A DNA stretch of 32,545 bases, taken from NCBI GenBank assembly GCA_020053275.1, contig JAGVNL010000010.1, positions 1 to 32,545 on the forward strand, read 5' to 3'. Made by a program: the position numbers and the translations under genes. This DNA is from a bacterium. GTDB lineage: Bacteria; Patescibacteriota; Patescibacteriia; UBA9934. Shown piece after piece: positions 9,323 through 18,309 of the stretch. The notes beneath the pieces are model-generated. The model was not told the DNA's origin. It did no database searches and was given only the letters and a program-made list of their open reading frames with translations. Position 1 is the first letter of the stretch. Each line of letters starts with the position of its first letter.

Positions 9323-10213
9323 ATGGTTTGGCTACCCTTTCAACCTATTCATGCCCCCGTCGAGAACGCTCCCCTGCCCCAGGATTACCGAACATACCTA
9401 GCGGATCCTGGCTACTTGAAACGCGAGGCTGCCACGCAAGCTGGCTTCACGATTGTTGGTACGGAGGATTGTACTGGCGTGGCTTGGAAGTACGGCCCGG
9501 TGCGGTTTGAACGGTATGTGAGTGATGTCGAACCAGTATATGACCCGACTGGCCCGTGGCGTTTGGTTACTTGGCAGCGCGTCAACAATAACGAAATTCC
9601 TGCTGGTTGGAAGACAACTCGTCTCGTGATGAATACTAGCCGTACTGGTTTTGCGACAATTGATGGCGCAGCAGATTATTTTAAAAAATGGGATAGTCAT
9701 GCAGAGCGACACCGCAAGCAGTGGCTTAAGCAACAAACGGAATGGGAGATCGTGCCGATTACCGTCGACGAGTACATCATGGCGTACAAACGCTGCAAGC
9801 AGGACGCGTTCTTGAAGTTTTTGTTTAGCAATATGCTTAAGCAGAAGGCCCGTGGTCATGGTGCGCTGCTGCACATTGTGGGCGCCAGGCACAAAACTCC
9901 GCACTCGCAAGTGGAGGCTGGTTTTGCTTTTGTTGATGTACCAGAAACCAAGCAGTCAATTCACCTCATGTCGTTTCATAGTGAAGAAGCGAAAAAGGTT
10001 TCTGTCGGCACGGGGCTGATGGACTATTGGTTTTTGCGGGCGCCTGAAGCTAACATAAAATATTTAGAGTTTGGTTGTTTTTGGACACCAGGTGAGCCAA
10101 AATCTTGGCAAGGTTTCAGCAAATTCAAAGCGCAGTTTGGTTTACAGTTTACCGATTATCCGCAGCCTCTCGCTCGTTTTATGGGCAAGGCACCGATTAG
10201 TATTAGTTGGTAA
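9323..10213 (+). CDS. Hypothetical protein, possibly FemAB/GNAT-like
   Basis: Intact 296-aa ORF; C-terminal GTGLMDYWFLRAPEANIKYLEFGCFW resembles GNAT-fold peptidoglycan-bridge enzymes only weakly. Confidence 0.55.
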   Translation: MVWLPFQPIHAPVENAPLPQDYRTYLADPGYLKREAATQAGFTIVGTEDCTGVAWKYGPVRFERYVSDVEPVYDPTGPWRLVTWQRVNNNEIPAGWKTTRLVMNTSRTGFATIDGAADYFKKWDSHAERHRKQWLKQQTEWEIVPITVDEYIMAYKRCKQDAFLKFLFSNMLKQKARGHGALLHIVGARHKTPHSQVEAGFAFVDVPETKQSIHLMSFHSEEAKKVSVGTGLMDYWFLRAPEANIKYLEFGCFWTPGEPKSWQGFSKFKAQFGLQFTDYPQPLARFMGKAPISISW

Positions 10214-10313
10214 TTTTCTTGACACTAGCTACTTTTTATTGTTTTATAGTGTAACCATGAAGTGACGGACTGGCCGTCTACTGCATGGCTCATTAACCCA
10301 CAAGGAGGTTTTA

Positions 10314-10985
10314 GTGACTGACATCAACGACATCGACAACGCCATCTTTAGCTACAGCTTACGGATGTGGCGCATCGCCGACTCTGCCATGACCCATCTC
10401 TCACGCCTGCCAAAGGGTAGTATTATCGAGCATCTCAGGCTGCCGCTTGATGTGGCGCAGTGTGCAGAGCTGCGCCTCCTCACCGAAGCTGGGTACCAGC
10501 TGAATTGGCAGTACGCGAACATGACTCTTGAGCAGCTGGAGGCGGTGACGCCAAACTATGAAGTTCGCGAGAACATTGAGAGGTTCATGGCAACGCAGGG
10601 ACTGCAGCACGGAGTTGGGCTCCGCGAAGAGATGCTGCGCGTACTGCAAGGCCGGCGGGAGAACATCTTCGAGGGCAATCCCAAGATGGCCGAGGTGCTC
10701 AACCAGCCGATCGACGAGTTCATGAGGGAGTGTTGCCCTGACTACCTCCTCGCGCTCGACGGCTATGAGATCCAGGCCACCGTGACCTTCCTCCATCTGC
10801 CCAGAGTCCAGCACCTCATTGCCGCCCAGAGAAATCCGTTGCGGCGCGATTTCATCCGCCAACTCGGCAGCACACAACGAGGCGAAAAGCTCATCGGCAA
10901 GTTTGACCGAGCATTGGAGGTCACCGGTCTGTGGTTCAGCTTCGCGCCCACCGAAGCTGAGCGAGCAGTCTGGCCGCACAGCTAG
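10314..10985 (+). CDS. GC-rich hypothetical protein, paralogue of 11114-11539
   Basis: GTG start after AAGGAGG; LPLDVAQCAELRLLTEAGYQLNWQYANMTLEQLEAVTPNYEVRENIERFMA aligns with the next gene. Confidence 0.75.
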   Translation: MTDINDIDNAIFSYSLRMWRIADSAMTHLSRLPKGSIIEHLRLPLDVAQCAELRLLTEAGYQLNWQYANMTLEQLEAVTPNYEVRENIERFMATQGLQHGVGLREEMLRVLQGRRENIFEGNPKMAEVLNQPIDEFMRECCPDYLLALDGYEIQATVTFLHLPRVQHLIAAQRNPLRRDFIRQLGSTQRGEKLIGKFDRALEVTGLWFSFAPTEAERAVWPHS

Positions 10986-11010
10986 CCCCGTCACCGTCGT
11001 CCCGTCCCGC

Positions 11011-11049
11011 TCCACCGCAGTCGCAAGGCTGGCGGTGGATATTTTTTTT
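11011..11049 (+). terminator. Intrinsic terminator after 10314-10985
   Basis: TCCACCGC ... GCGGTGGA stem followed by TTTTTTTT. Confidence 0.75.
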
Positions 11050-11053
11050 GACA
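11048..11053 (+). promoter_or_regulatory. Candidate -35 for 11114 gene, overlapping the preceding terminator T-run
   Basis: TTGACA in TTTTTTTTGACACGAG; downstream -10 (GATCATACC) is weak. Confidence 0.4.
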
Positions 11054-11113
11054 CGAGTCGTTTTTTAGTCGATCATACCGACGACAACTTCCACCCCACC
11101 CCAGGAGACTCCC

Positions 11114-11539
11114 ATGTCCGAGACCCAGCCCTCGCCCGACGAAACAACAACTCAGCCCACGACGCCCACAGGCACACTCCCCCACCAGGAAGAAATGGAG
11201 AGCATCTCGCTTTCCCTTCGTTCCCGCTTCCGCAGTGACTACAACATCGTCTCGGCCGCCACGGTCCATGTGAGCTTTACTTCCGCGCAAGTACGGTTCC
11301 GGGAGCTGCTCCAGCCGCTCGATGTACAGGCCTGCCCCGAGCTCGCCCCGCTGACCAAGCACGGCCTCGAGAAGAACTGGCAGTTCGCGGAGCTGACTCA
11401 AACCAGGTTCGCAGACATGGTGCCGGACCGCCGCTGCCGTGAGAAAATCAAGCTTTTCATGGCGCACCAGCACGGCTTCTTTGTGGAGACGGAGTTCACC
11501 GAGGAGATGCTGCGCACGCTCGCCCAACCTAGCCGCTGA
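11114..11539 (+). CDS. GC-rich hypothetical protein, paralogue of 10314-10985
   Basis: AGGAG upstream; QPLDVQACPELAPLTKHGLEKNWQFAELTQTRFADMVPDRRCREKIKLFMAHQ aligns with the upstream gene. Confidence 0.75.
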   Translation: MSETQPSPDETTTQPTTPTGTLPHQEEMESISLSLRSRFRSDYNIVSAATVHVSFTSAQVRFRELLQPLDVQACPELAPLTKHGLEKNWQFAELTQTRFADMVPDRRCREKIKLFMAHQHGFFVETEFTEEMLRTLAQPSR

Positions 11540-11575
11540 CACCCTCGCGTATCAGCAACTCCCCCCGCCTCCTCC

Positions 11576-11617
11576 GCACTGCAGCCGGCCTACCCCGGTT
11601 GCGGTGCGCTTCTTTTT
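11576..11617 (+). terminator. Candidate intrinsic terminator after 11114-11539
   Basis: GCACtGCAgCCGG ... CCGGtTGCgGTGC followed by GCTTCTTTTT. Confidence 0.6.
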
Positions 11618-11637
11618 ATGGGCTTTTCTGTGGATAA

Positions 11638-11675
11638 GTGGTCTACCTCGAGGGTATACGCTCGAGGTAGACCAC
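11638..11675. repeat. Perfect 15-bp inverted repeat, 8-nt loop, upstream of typA
   Basis: GTGGTCTACCTCGAG-GGTATACG-CTCGAGGTAGACCAC; no adjacent T-run. Confidence 0.85.
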
Positions 11676-11682
11676 CACGGTG

Positions 11683-11711
11683 TTGACCAAAAACCAAAAA
11701 TAGGCCATACT
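11683..11711 (+). promoter_or_regulatory. Promoter of typA
   Basis: TTGACC (11683-11688), 17-nt spacer, CATACT (11706-11711). Confidence 0.5.
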
Positions 11712-11758
11712 TCGGGCAAATTTGGGTGTTTGCACCTTTTTTGTTTCTAATGATTATT

Positions 11759-13555
11759 ATGGAGTTCCGCAACATCGCCATCATCGCTCACGTAGACCAT
11801 GGCAAGACCACTTTGGTCGACGCCATGCTCAAGCAATCTGGTACCTTCGCCGACCGAGAGGTTATTCAGGATTGTGTCATGGACAGCAACGAACTCGAAC
11901 GCGAGCGCGGTATTACTATCTACGCCAAAAATACCTCGATTATCGTCGACGGCATCAAGATCAACATCGTCGACACCCCAGGCCACGCCGACTTCGGCAG
12001 CGAGGTAGAACGCGTGCTGCGCATGGTTGATTCGGTTTTGCTACTCGTCGACGCTTACGAAGGCCCGATGCCACAAACCAAGTTCGTGCTGCGCAAGAGT
12101 TTGGCACTCGGCCTCAAGCCAATCGTCGTCATTAACAAAATCGACAAGCCAACCGCCCGCCCAGATGCCGTACTCAACATGATTTTTGACTTGTTCGTCG
12201 AGCTTGGAGCAACGGAGGAACAACTTGACTTCAAGCACATCTACGCCATCGGTCGTGACGGCGTCGCTAAAATGAATTTGGAAGAAGAAGGTAAGGATTT
12301 GCGCCCGTTGTTTAATCTGATCTTGAAGACCGTGCCACCAGCACCAAGTAACACCACAGTGCCAATGCGCATGCAGATCGCCAACCTGAAGTACGATAGC
12401 TATGTTGGTCGTATCGGTGTCGGCCGTATTTACGAAGGTATCATCAAGGCTGGGCAAACAGTAACCATTATCAACTTGGATGGCAGTCGTGAACAACACA
12501 AAATTACCAAACTCTACACACATAAAGGATTGGCCAAGGTGGAAGTCACTGAGGCTGAGGCTGGCGACATTGTGCAGATTGCTGGTATTCCTGGTATTTA
12601 TGTCGGCGAAACCGTGGCTGAGGATAAGGAGGCTGAGGCCTTGCCAACAATCGGTATTGATGCCCCAACTTTGACCATGAACCTAATGGTAAATACCTCC
12701 CCTTTTGCTGGGCGCGAAGGAAAGCTTGTGACCTCCCGTCAAATCCGTGAACGATTGGAACGCGAGCTTGAAACCAATGTCGGACTAAAGGTTGAATTTC
12801 CTGAGACTGGTGACGAGTTCCGCGTATCTGGCCGTGGCGAAATGCACTTAGCGGTGTTGATTGAACAAATGCGTCGCGAAGGATTTGAGTTGCAAGTTTC
12901 ACAGCCGCAGGTAATCATGAAGGAAGTTGACGGCGCGAAGATGGAACCAATGGAAGCTGTAATAGTTGATGTCCCAGACGAATTTGCTGGTACCGTAATT
13001 GATCAGCTTGGTCGCCGTAAAGGTGAAATGAGTAATTTGATGAGCGAAAATGGTTCTACTCGCTTGGAGTATTCAATTCCAACCCGCGGCTTGCTTGGTT
13101 ACCGAACAATGTTCATGACGGACACAAAAGGTGAAGGTACGCTTTCCCACATCTTCTCACATTACGGTCAACATAAGGGCGAGATCAACCGCCGCTCAAC
13201 TGGCAGTATCATCTCCGGATTTATGGGTAAAACAACACCATATGCATTAGCGATGGTACAGGAACGAGGCCCGTTGTTCGTGGCGCCTGGTTGCGAGGTT
13301 TACGAGGGTATGGTGATTGGTGCTAGCATGAAGGAAACCATGACCGTCAACCCAGTCCGCGAAAAGCAGCTCACCAATATGCGGGCAGCTAGTGCCGACC
13401 ACATCGTCGTTATTACTCCACCGATCGACATGAACCTAGAACGCGCGCTTGAATACATTGATACCGACGAGTATGTGGAAGTGACTCCAAGCAATGTCCG
13501 TATTCGTAAGCAATATTTGACGGAGGGTGATCGTAAGAGGCACGGGGTAGCGTAA
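11759..13555 (+). CDS. typA: GTP-binding translation factor TypA/BipA
   Basis: [50 protein letters not shown]; start at the internal Met of ORF 11726. Confidence 0.96.
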   Translation: MEFRNIAIIAHVDHGKTTLVDAMLKQSGTFADREVIQDCVMDSNELERERGITIYAKNTSIIVDGIKINIVDTPGHADFGSEVERVLRMVDSVLLLVDAYEGPMPQTKFVLRKSLALGLKPIVVINKIDKPTARPDAVLNMIFDLFVELGATEEQLDFKHIYAIGRDGVAKMNLEEEGKDLRPLFNLILKTVPPAPSNTTVPMRMQIANLKYDSYVGRIGVGRIYEGIIKAGQTVTIINLDGSREQHKITKLYTHKGLAKVEVTEAEAGDIVQIAGIPGIYVGETVAEDKEAEALPTIGIDAPTLTMNLMVNTSPFAGREGKLVTSRQIRERLERELETNVGLKVEFPETGDEFRVSGRGEMHLAVLIEQMRREGFELQVSQPQVIMKEVDGAKMEPMEAVIVDVPDEFAGTVIDQLGRRKGEMSNLMSENGSTRLEYSIPTRGLLGYRTMFMTDTKGEGTLSHIFSHYGQHKGEINRRSTGSIISGFMGKTTPYALAMVQERGPLFVAPGCEVYEGMVIGASMKETMTVNPVREKQLTNMRAASADHIVVITPPIDMNLERALEYIDTDEYVEVTPSNVRIRKQYLTEGDRKRHGVA

Positions 13556-13560
13556 ACCAT

Positions 13561-13602
13561 AAAAACAACACCAGGGGTTTGCAAACCCCTGGTGTTGTTT
13601 TT
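13561..13602. terminator. Bidirectional terminator between typA and rpoD
   Basis: Perfect 42-bp palindrome AAAAACAACACCAGGGGTTTG|CAAACCCCTGGTGTTGTTTTT between convergent genes. Confidence 0.92.
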
Positions 13603-13605
13603 ATG

Positions 13606-14982
13606 CTAATAATCTCGCAACTTGTGAATAATGTCCTTCTGCTGGATCTTCTCAAGAGCCTTGGCCTCGATCTGACGGATGCGTTCGCGAGTAACATCGA
13701 ACTCGCGGCCGACTTCCTCCAGCGTATGGCTCACACCGTCAACCAAACCGAAGCGCATTTCCAGGATTTTTTGTTCGCGTGGAGTTAAATCACGCATGGC
13801 CTCATTGACATAATCCTTGAGCAACTGACGAGCAGCAGCCTTGTCCGGCGCAATGTTTTTAACATCTTCAATGAAATCTTCAAGCGTGGAGTCGTCGTCA
13901 TCGTCGCCAACGCTAGTTTCGAGCGAGACTGTTTCCTGCGAAATCTTTTGAATGTGCTGCACCTTCTCAAGTGGCATGTCGAGCTCTGCTGCTAGCTCTT
14001 CCAGCAACGGTTCGCGACCCAAATCCTGAATAAGACGGCGTTCTACCTGCTTGAAGCGGTTGATGGTTTCCACCATGTGTACCGGAATACGAATGGTACG
14101 GGACTGGTCTGCCAGAGCACGAGTAATTGCCTGACGAATCCACCAGGTGGCGTAGGTTGAGAACTTATAGCCCTTGCGGTACTCAAACTTTTTAACGGCA
14201 CGGAACAGGCCGACATTGCCTTCTTGAATCAAGTCGAGGAGTGAGAGCTGCTTACCGACAAACTTCTTGGCGATGGAGACAACTAGACGCAAGTTAGCTT
14301 CGATCAAGCGGCGTTCTGCTTCCTTATCATTGCGTTCCTTGCGCTTAGCAAGAGCAACTTCTTCTTCCGCGGTAAGGAGTGGGATCTTGCCGATTTCTCG
14401 CAGATACATTTGGATTGAGTCCTGCGTCAGCTCTGACGACTCGCTGGCGGCTCGTTGCTTTTCCTTGTCTGAAGTAATACGGAGCTTGTCGTAAACATCG
14501 TCGCGCGACTTACCGCCGCCAAGAAAACCCTCCTTCAATTCGACGAAGTGTAAACCCTTGCGTTCAAGTCGATCCAGGAATTCATCAAAGAGATCAAGAT
14601 GGTCTTCAATAAAACCAAAAGCGAACATGACTTCATTCTCCGTCACGAAACCGCGCATTTGACCGCGCTCCATCATGCGGTTGAGCGACTCCTCGCTTGG
14701 TGGCGCTGACTTTTTTGCAGCCTCACGGGCAGCTTCGTTGATGATTTTTTTGGCTTCTGGCAACCTACGAGCTGGTTTTATTTTCTGTGCTGATGGCTTT
14801 AATTTTCTAATAACTTTTACCAACTTTTTGCTTATTTTAGCTTTTTGTACTGGCCTTGCTTTCGCAACTCTAATGAATCTTTTATGTGTATTTTTCTTTG
14901 CTGCTGATTTGGTTGGAAACTTTTTTGAAAATGGCTTAGCTGGCTTGTTCTTTTTCGCTTGGGCTTTTTTTGCTTGCGCCAT
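13606..14982 (-). CDS. rpoD: Primary RNA polymerase sigma factor (RpoD/SigA)
   Basis: [97 protein letters not shown]; Lys/Ala-rich N-terminus; start likely MAQAKK. Confidence 0.96.
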   Translation of the reverse strand: MAQAKKAQAKKNKPAKPFSKKFPTKSAAKKNTHKRFIRVAKARPVQKAKISKKLVKVIRKLKPSAQKIKPARRLPEAKKIINEAAREAAKKSAPPSEESLNRMMERGQMRGFVTENEVMFAFGFIEDHLDLFDEFLDRLERKGLHFVELKEGFLGGGKSRDDVYDKLRITSDKEKQRAASESSELTQDSIQMYLREIGKIPLLTAEEEVALAKRKERNDKEAERRLIEANLRLVVSIAKKFVGKQLSLLDLIQEGNVGLFRAVKKFEYRKGYKFSTYATWWIRQAITRALADQSRTIRIPVHMVETINRFKQVERRLIQDLGREPLLEELAAELDMPLEKVQHIQKISQETVSLETSVGDDDDDSTLEDFIEDVKNIAPDKAAARQLLKDYVNEAMRDLTPREQKILEMRFGLVDGVSHTLEEVGREFDVTRERIRQIEAKALEKIQQKDIIHKLRDY

Positions 14983-14997
14983 AAAACAATTACCCAT

Positions 14998-16845
14998 TTA
15001 TCCATGCCGGATGAGTTGGGTGTACTCGGTCAAAAGTGCTTGCAGTGTGACAGCGTCGCCGCGTAGCTCAGCCTCACGAATGGCCGACTCTAGCGTTTTC
15101 CGACGGTTGTCTGCCGCTGCACCCTGAAAAAAAGCGATATGCAAGTCGAGTTCCGCCCGCACCATGGCGGGGGTTAATGTTCGGACTTGCTCTTCAAATC
15201 TGATAAGCGTAGCTTCGAGTAGATTGACATCTGCCTCAGCGCCTTGCTCGTGATATTCGCCTACTTGGCGCGCAAAAAGCGATTTGTTTATCGCGCCAGA
15301 GTTCTGAGGCGCAGTATACAGTCTTAAAGCGTCGATGTAAAGCTTGTTCCACGGTTCAGGTAGCACTATATTTATTGGTAACCGCTCAACAATTTCTGGA
15401 ACAACGGAGTCGTCGGCGAGCATGAGGCTGACAATAAATTCGGCGGACTTGGCATCGCGCTGTTGCTTAGGCCCAGCAGTAGACGCTTTACGCGTCACTA
15501 CTGGCTGGTTAGCGGTAGCTGGCATCATGCCAGTCAACACTGGTAAGTCGACATGAGTGGCGTCGGCGATACGGAGCAAGTACAGATGCCGCTCATCAGC
15601 TCTGGTTAAACGAGCTACTTCTGGAATGAGTTCGGCGATGAGTTTTTTCCTATCTTCGATACTCGACGAGCCACGCAACTCAAAAGCACGGATAGTGTGG
15701 TCGAAGAAAAATTCAACAATCTCGCGTGACTCGCTAACAATTTGCTGCCATAACTCCGGACTTTTTTGGACGACCTCGTCTGGATCCTTGCCATGCTCGG
15801 GCGGGATAAGCAAGCAGCGGAGGGCGACGAGGAGCGCGTTACTCTCACTTTTCTGCAAACGAAGCGCGAGGTCAAAGACGCGTTTGGCGGCCGCGATACC
15901 AGCTGCGTCACCGTCGAGCGCAAAGATGAGAGTTTTTGTGTAGCGAGAAAGTATGCGGAGCTGCGCTTCTGTTAGCGCCGTGCCGGAACTGGCGACGATG
16001 TTCTCGACGCCGGCCTTGTGCGAGGCGACGACATCAAGATTGCCTTCGACGATAATGACAGAACCGGCCATCTTCATGCCAGTTTTTGCGAGGTGAAGAC
16101 CATAAAGTACCTCGCCCTTATGATAAATGTGCGACTCGGGTGAATTCATGTATTTCGGCGCTTCTGACGAAGTGGTTTTGCCGCCGTCAAGAATACGACC
16201 GGTAAAGCCGACGACTTGGCCGACAGGATCGTGCAGCGGGATCATGATGCGATGACGAAAACGGTCAATGGTGCCACCGCCGGATTTTTTGGCTAGGCCG
16301 AGGCCACTTTCCATGATGGCTTTGGCAGTGTAGCCCCGTTTAGTAAGAGCGGTGGCTAGACTATCCCAACGGTCTGGCGCATAGCCGAGACCAAATTTTT
16401 CTATGAGGTCGGCGGTGATTCCACGCTTGGCAAGGTAGTCGCGTGCACCGGCTGCTTCGAGGCTCGCGGTGAGAACGGCGGCGTAGTACTTTTGGGCTGT
16501 TTCGTGAATGGCGAGCAAGGCAGTTTTGGCGTCGACCGTGGCCTGCGAAACTGGGTGGAACTCGGGTACTTCGACGCCAGCTTTTTTGCCAAGGTGACGG
16601 ACGGCTTCGGGAAATGTCATGCCTTCCATTTCCATGACAAAGGCGAAAATATCACCGCCCTTGTCACAGCCGAAACAATGCCAAATTTGGCGCTCGTGAG
16701 AAATATGAAAACTTGGCGTGCGTTCACTATGAAATGGGCAGACGGCCTTAAAACTGCCGCTCCCAGCTGGTTTCATCGTTAAATACTCACCAAGAACTTC
16801 GGCGACATCTAGCTTTTGGCGAATTTCGTCTTTTGGTTCGAGCAT
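14998..16845 (-). CDS. dnaG: DNA primase
   Basis: CHC2 zinc finger CPFHSERTPSFHISHERQIWHCFGC; TOPRIM motifs VIIVEGNLDVVASH and ALDGDAAG. Confidence 0.96.
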   Translation of the reverse strand: MLEPKDEIRQKLDVAEVLGEYLTMKPAGSGSFKAVCPFHSERTPSFHISHERQIWHCFGCDKGGDIFAFVMEMEGMTFPEAVRHLGKKAGVEVPEFHPVSQATVDAKTALLAIHETAQKYYAAVLTASLEAAGARDYLAKRGITADLIEKFGLGYAPDRWDSLATALTKRGYTAKAIMESGLGLAKKSGGGTIDRFRHRIMIPLHDPVGQVVGFTGRILDGGKTTSSEAPKYMNSPESHIYHKGEVLYGLHLAKTGMKMAGSVIIVEGNLDVVASHKAGVENIVASSGTALTEAQLRILSRYTKTLIFALDGDAAGIAAAKRVFDLALRLQKSESNALLVALRCLLIPPEHGKDPDEVVQKSPELWQQIVSESREIVEFFFDHTIRAFELRGSSSIEDRKKLIAELIPEVARLTRADERHLYLLRIADATHVDLPVLTGMMPATANQPVVTRKASTAGPKQQRDAKSAEFIVSLMLADDSVVPEIVERLPINIVLPEPWNKLYIDALRLYTAPQNSGAINKSLFARQVGEYHEQGAEADVNLLEATLIRFEEQVRTLTPAMVRAELDLHIAFFQGAAADNRRKTLESAIREAELRGDAVTLQALLTEYTQLIRHG

Positions 16846-16846
16846 A

Positions 16847-16897
16847 GTGCTTCAGGTCTCTAAGTGACCTCGCCGGTCTCTAAGAGACCTGAAGCAC
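16847..16897. repeat. REP-like double palindrome, dnaG-proximal copy
   Basis: GTGCTTCAGGTCTCT (16847-16861) / AGAGACCTGAAGCAC (16883-16897); inner units GGTCTCTAAGTGACC and GGTCTC-TAA-GAGACC. Confidence 0.85.
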
Positions 16898-17564
16898 ATG
16901 GAAGCTCCCGACACGCCCATTCCTGAAGAAAAGCTTTATACGAAGCAGGGGTAGGAAATATTTTCCTCACTTCTACCATGTCGACAATGGGTAAATCCTG
17001 TTTTCTTCCCATGTACGCACCATGACTCGACCACATATAATTATCCAACTGTTTCAGGGCGACTGGCCAGTCATCAACACGGCCTTCACGCCAGCTGGGA
17101 CTAGTGAGATCGAGAGCATTACAGTGAATATAACGAGGTAAATGAAAATATTGAGCATCCTCGGTTATATGAATAGCTAAATAAACAGCTTCAAACAATC
17201 TCCCTCGTCGATTATTTTGACGATTGAAATAGCGAGCAAATCCCATCTGAAGTTTATGCATAAATTTTTCTATGCCCTTGTCTTGCTTCTGTATCAATTC
17301 AAGATGAAAATGATTCGGCAATAAGCAGTAACTAATGATACTGACTAATGGATCTCGTTCGTGCTGTAAGTCGTACGCTCCAGCTAACAATACTTCATTA
17401 TAAAGCGGGTCAGTGCCTGGATTACGATAATTTGCGTCATTGAATAGATAAAGATACTGCTGAAACTTATTATAATCATCAAAAGTTTCAAAGACGATCC
17501 TCTTATCTACGCCTCGGTTAAGAACATGATATGACTCTCCGGTACCCAAAATTATTTTTCGCAT
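16860..17564 (-). CDS. REP-associated tyrosine transposase (RAYT, Y1_Tnp)
   Basis: ESYHVLNRGVDKRIVF, LLPNHFHLELIQ (HUH), MQMGFARYFNRQNNRRGRLFEAVY-like region, YIHCNALDL; start assigned to MRKIILG. Confidence 0.9.
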   Translation of the reverse strand: MRKIILGTGESYHVLNRGVDKRIVFETFDDYNKFQQYLYLFNDANYRNPGTDPLYNEVLLAGAYDLQHERDPLVSIISYCLLPNHFHLELIQKQDKGIEKFMHKLQMGFARYFNRQNNRRGRLFEAVYLAIHITEDAQYFHLPRYIHCNALDLTSPSWREGRVDDWPVALKQLDNYMWSSHGAYMGRKQDLPIVDMVEVRKIFPTPASYKAFLQEWACRELPCASGLLETGEVT

Positions 17565-17572
17565 ATTCGCTA

Positions 17573-17613
17573 AAAGGTCTCTAAGTGACATAGCAGGTCT
17601 CTAAGAGACCTTT
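17573..17613. repeat. REP-like double palindrome, second copy flanking the RAYT
   Basis: AAAGGTCTCTAAGTGACATAGCAGGTCTCTAAGAGACCTTT, same units as 16847-16897. Confidence 0.85.
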
Positions 17614-17632
17614 ATTAGTCTACCACACCTCA

Positions 17633-18250
17633 TTAAACATAGTGCAAAACCTGAAAACCGTACAATAATAGCAGTAGGCCGAGAATTGCCGGCAGCCATA
17701 GGCCAAACGCTGTGCAGACGCCAGTGGAAACTGCCAGTACCAGTAATACGCTTTTCATAGCGCCGCTTTGTACAATAGTTTTGGGTGCCAGATAGCGGAT
17801 AGTCAAGACCGCCACTGCCCCACCAACGCAAAACCAGGTGAGCGCGACAACTGGTGGTACGCCGTAATACAAACCGTAGGCGTTGTAATGCCACAGCCCA
17901 AGCGCCAGACCAGCCGGCTCAACAACCAGAGCTGGCAGAACGGTGGCCAAGCCGCCAATAAGCAATTGCCGGCCAAGTGATTGTCCGTAATGTTCGGCGA
18001 GCAGCCAAGCGCTACCTCCCAGAGCGACAGTTAAACAGGCGAAGACTGGGGCTACGGCCAGCGACAAAACAACGCCGATTACGACAATGAACAGGCCAAC
18101 CTTCCACTGTTTCTCACGCCACAAATCGTTAGCTAACGGCCACAAGGCAATAAGCGAAAATATTGTTAGCAAAACCGTAAAATTCTCGTCATGAATAGCG
18201 TGACCAGTTAGAAAGCCGAAAATGAGTAAAAGCGGAATGAACCAGTGCAT
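17633..18250 (-). CDS. Multi-pass membrane protein, weakly carotenoid-biosynthesis (CruF/DUF422)-like
   Basis: About six hydrophobic segments; LWHYNAYGLYYGVPPVVALTWFCVGG is suggestive only. Confidence 0.55.
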   Translation of the reverse strand: MHWFIPLLLIFGFLTGHAIHDENFTVLLTIFSLIALWPLANDLWREKQWKVGLFIVVIGVVLSLAVAPVFACLTVALGGSAWLLAEHYGQSLGRQLLIGGLATVLPALVVEPAGLALGLWHYNAYGLYYGVPPVVALTWFCVGGAVAVLTIRYLAPKTIVQSGAMKSVLLVLAVSTGVCTAFGLWLPAILGLLLLLYGFQVLHYV

Positions 18251-18309
18251 ACAGACGATATTCTACAACTACGCTATACTATGAGCAACTATTCTTAGCC
18301 TTAGGTTTT

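Noticed and set aside
9398-9910. 170-aa minus-strand ORF
   Set aside because: Opposite a longer plus-strand ORF that fits operon spacing with znuB; low-complexity, no motif.
10401-11542. Long minus-strand ORFs (10401-11054 and 10991-11542) opposite the paralogous pair
   Set aside because: GC-rich sequence yields long antisense frames; the plus strand has SD sites, terminators and paralogue similarity.
13300-13788. ORFs 13300-13584 (-) and 13579-13788 (+) both beginning MQTPGVVFM
   Set aside because: Identical starts are produced by the perfect palindromic terminator at 13561-13602.
14675-15127. 150-aa plus-strand ORF rich in Phe/Ala/Leu
   Set aside because: Antisense of the Lys/Ala-rich RpoD N-terminus; composition is an artefact.
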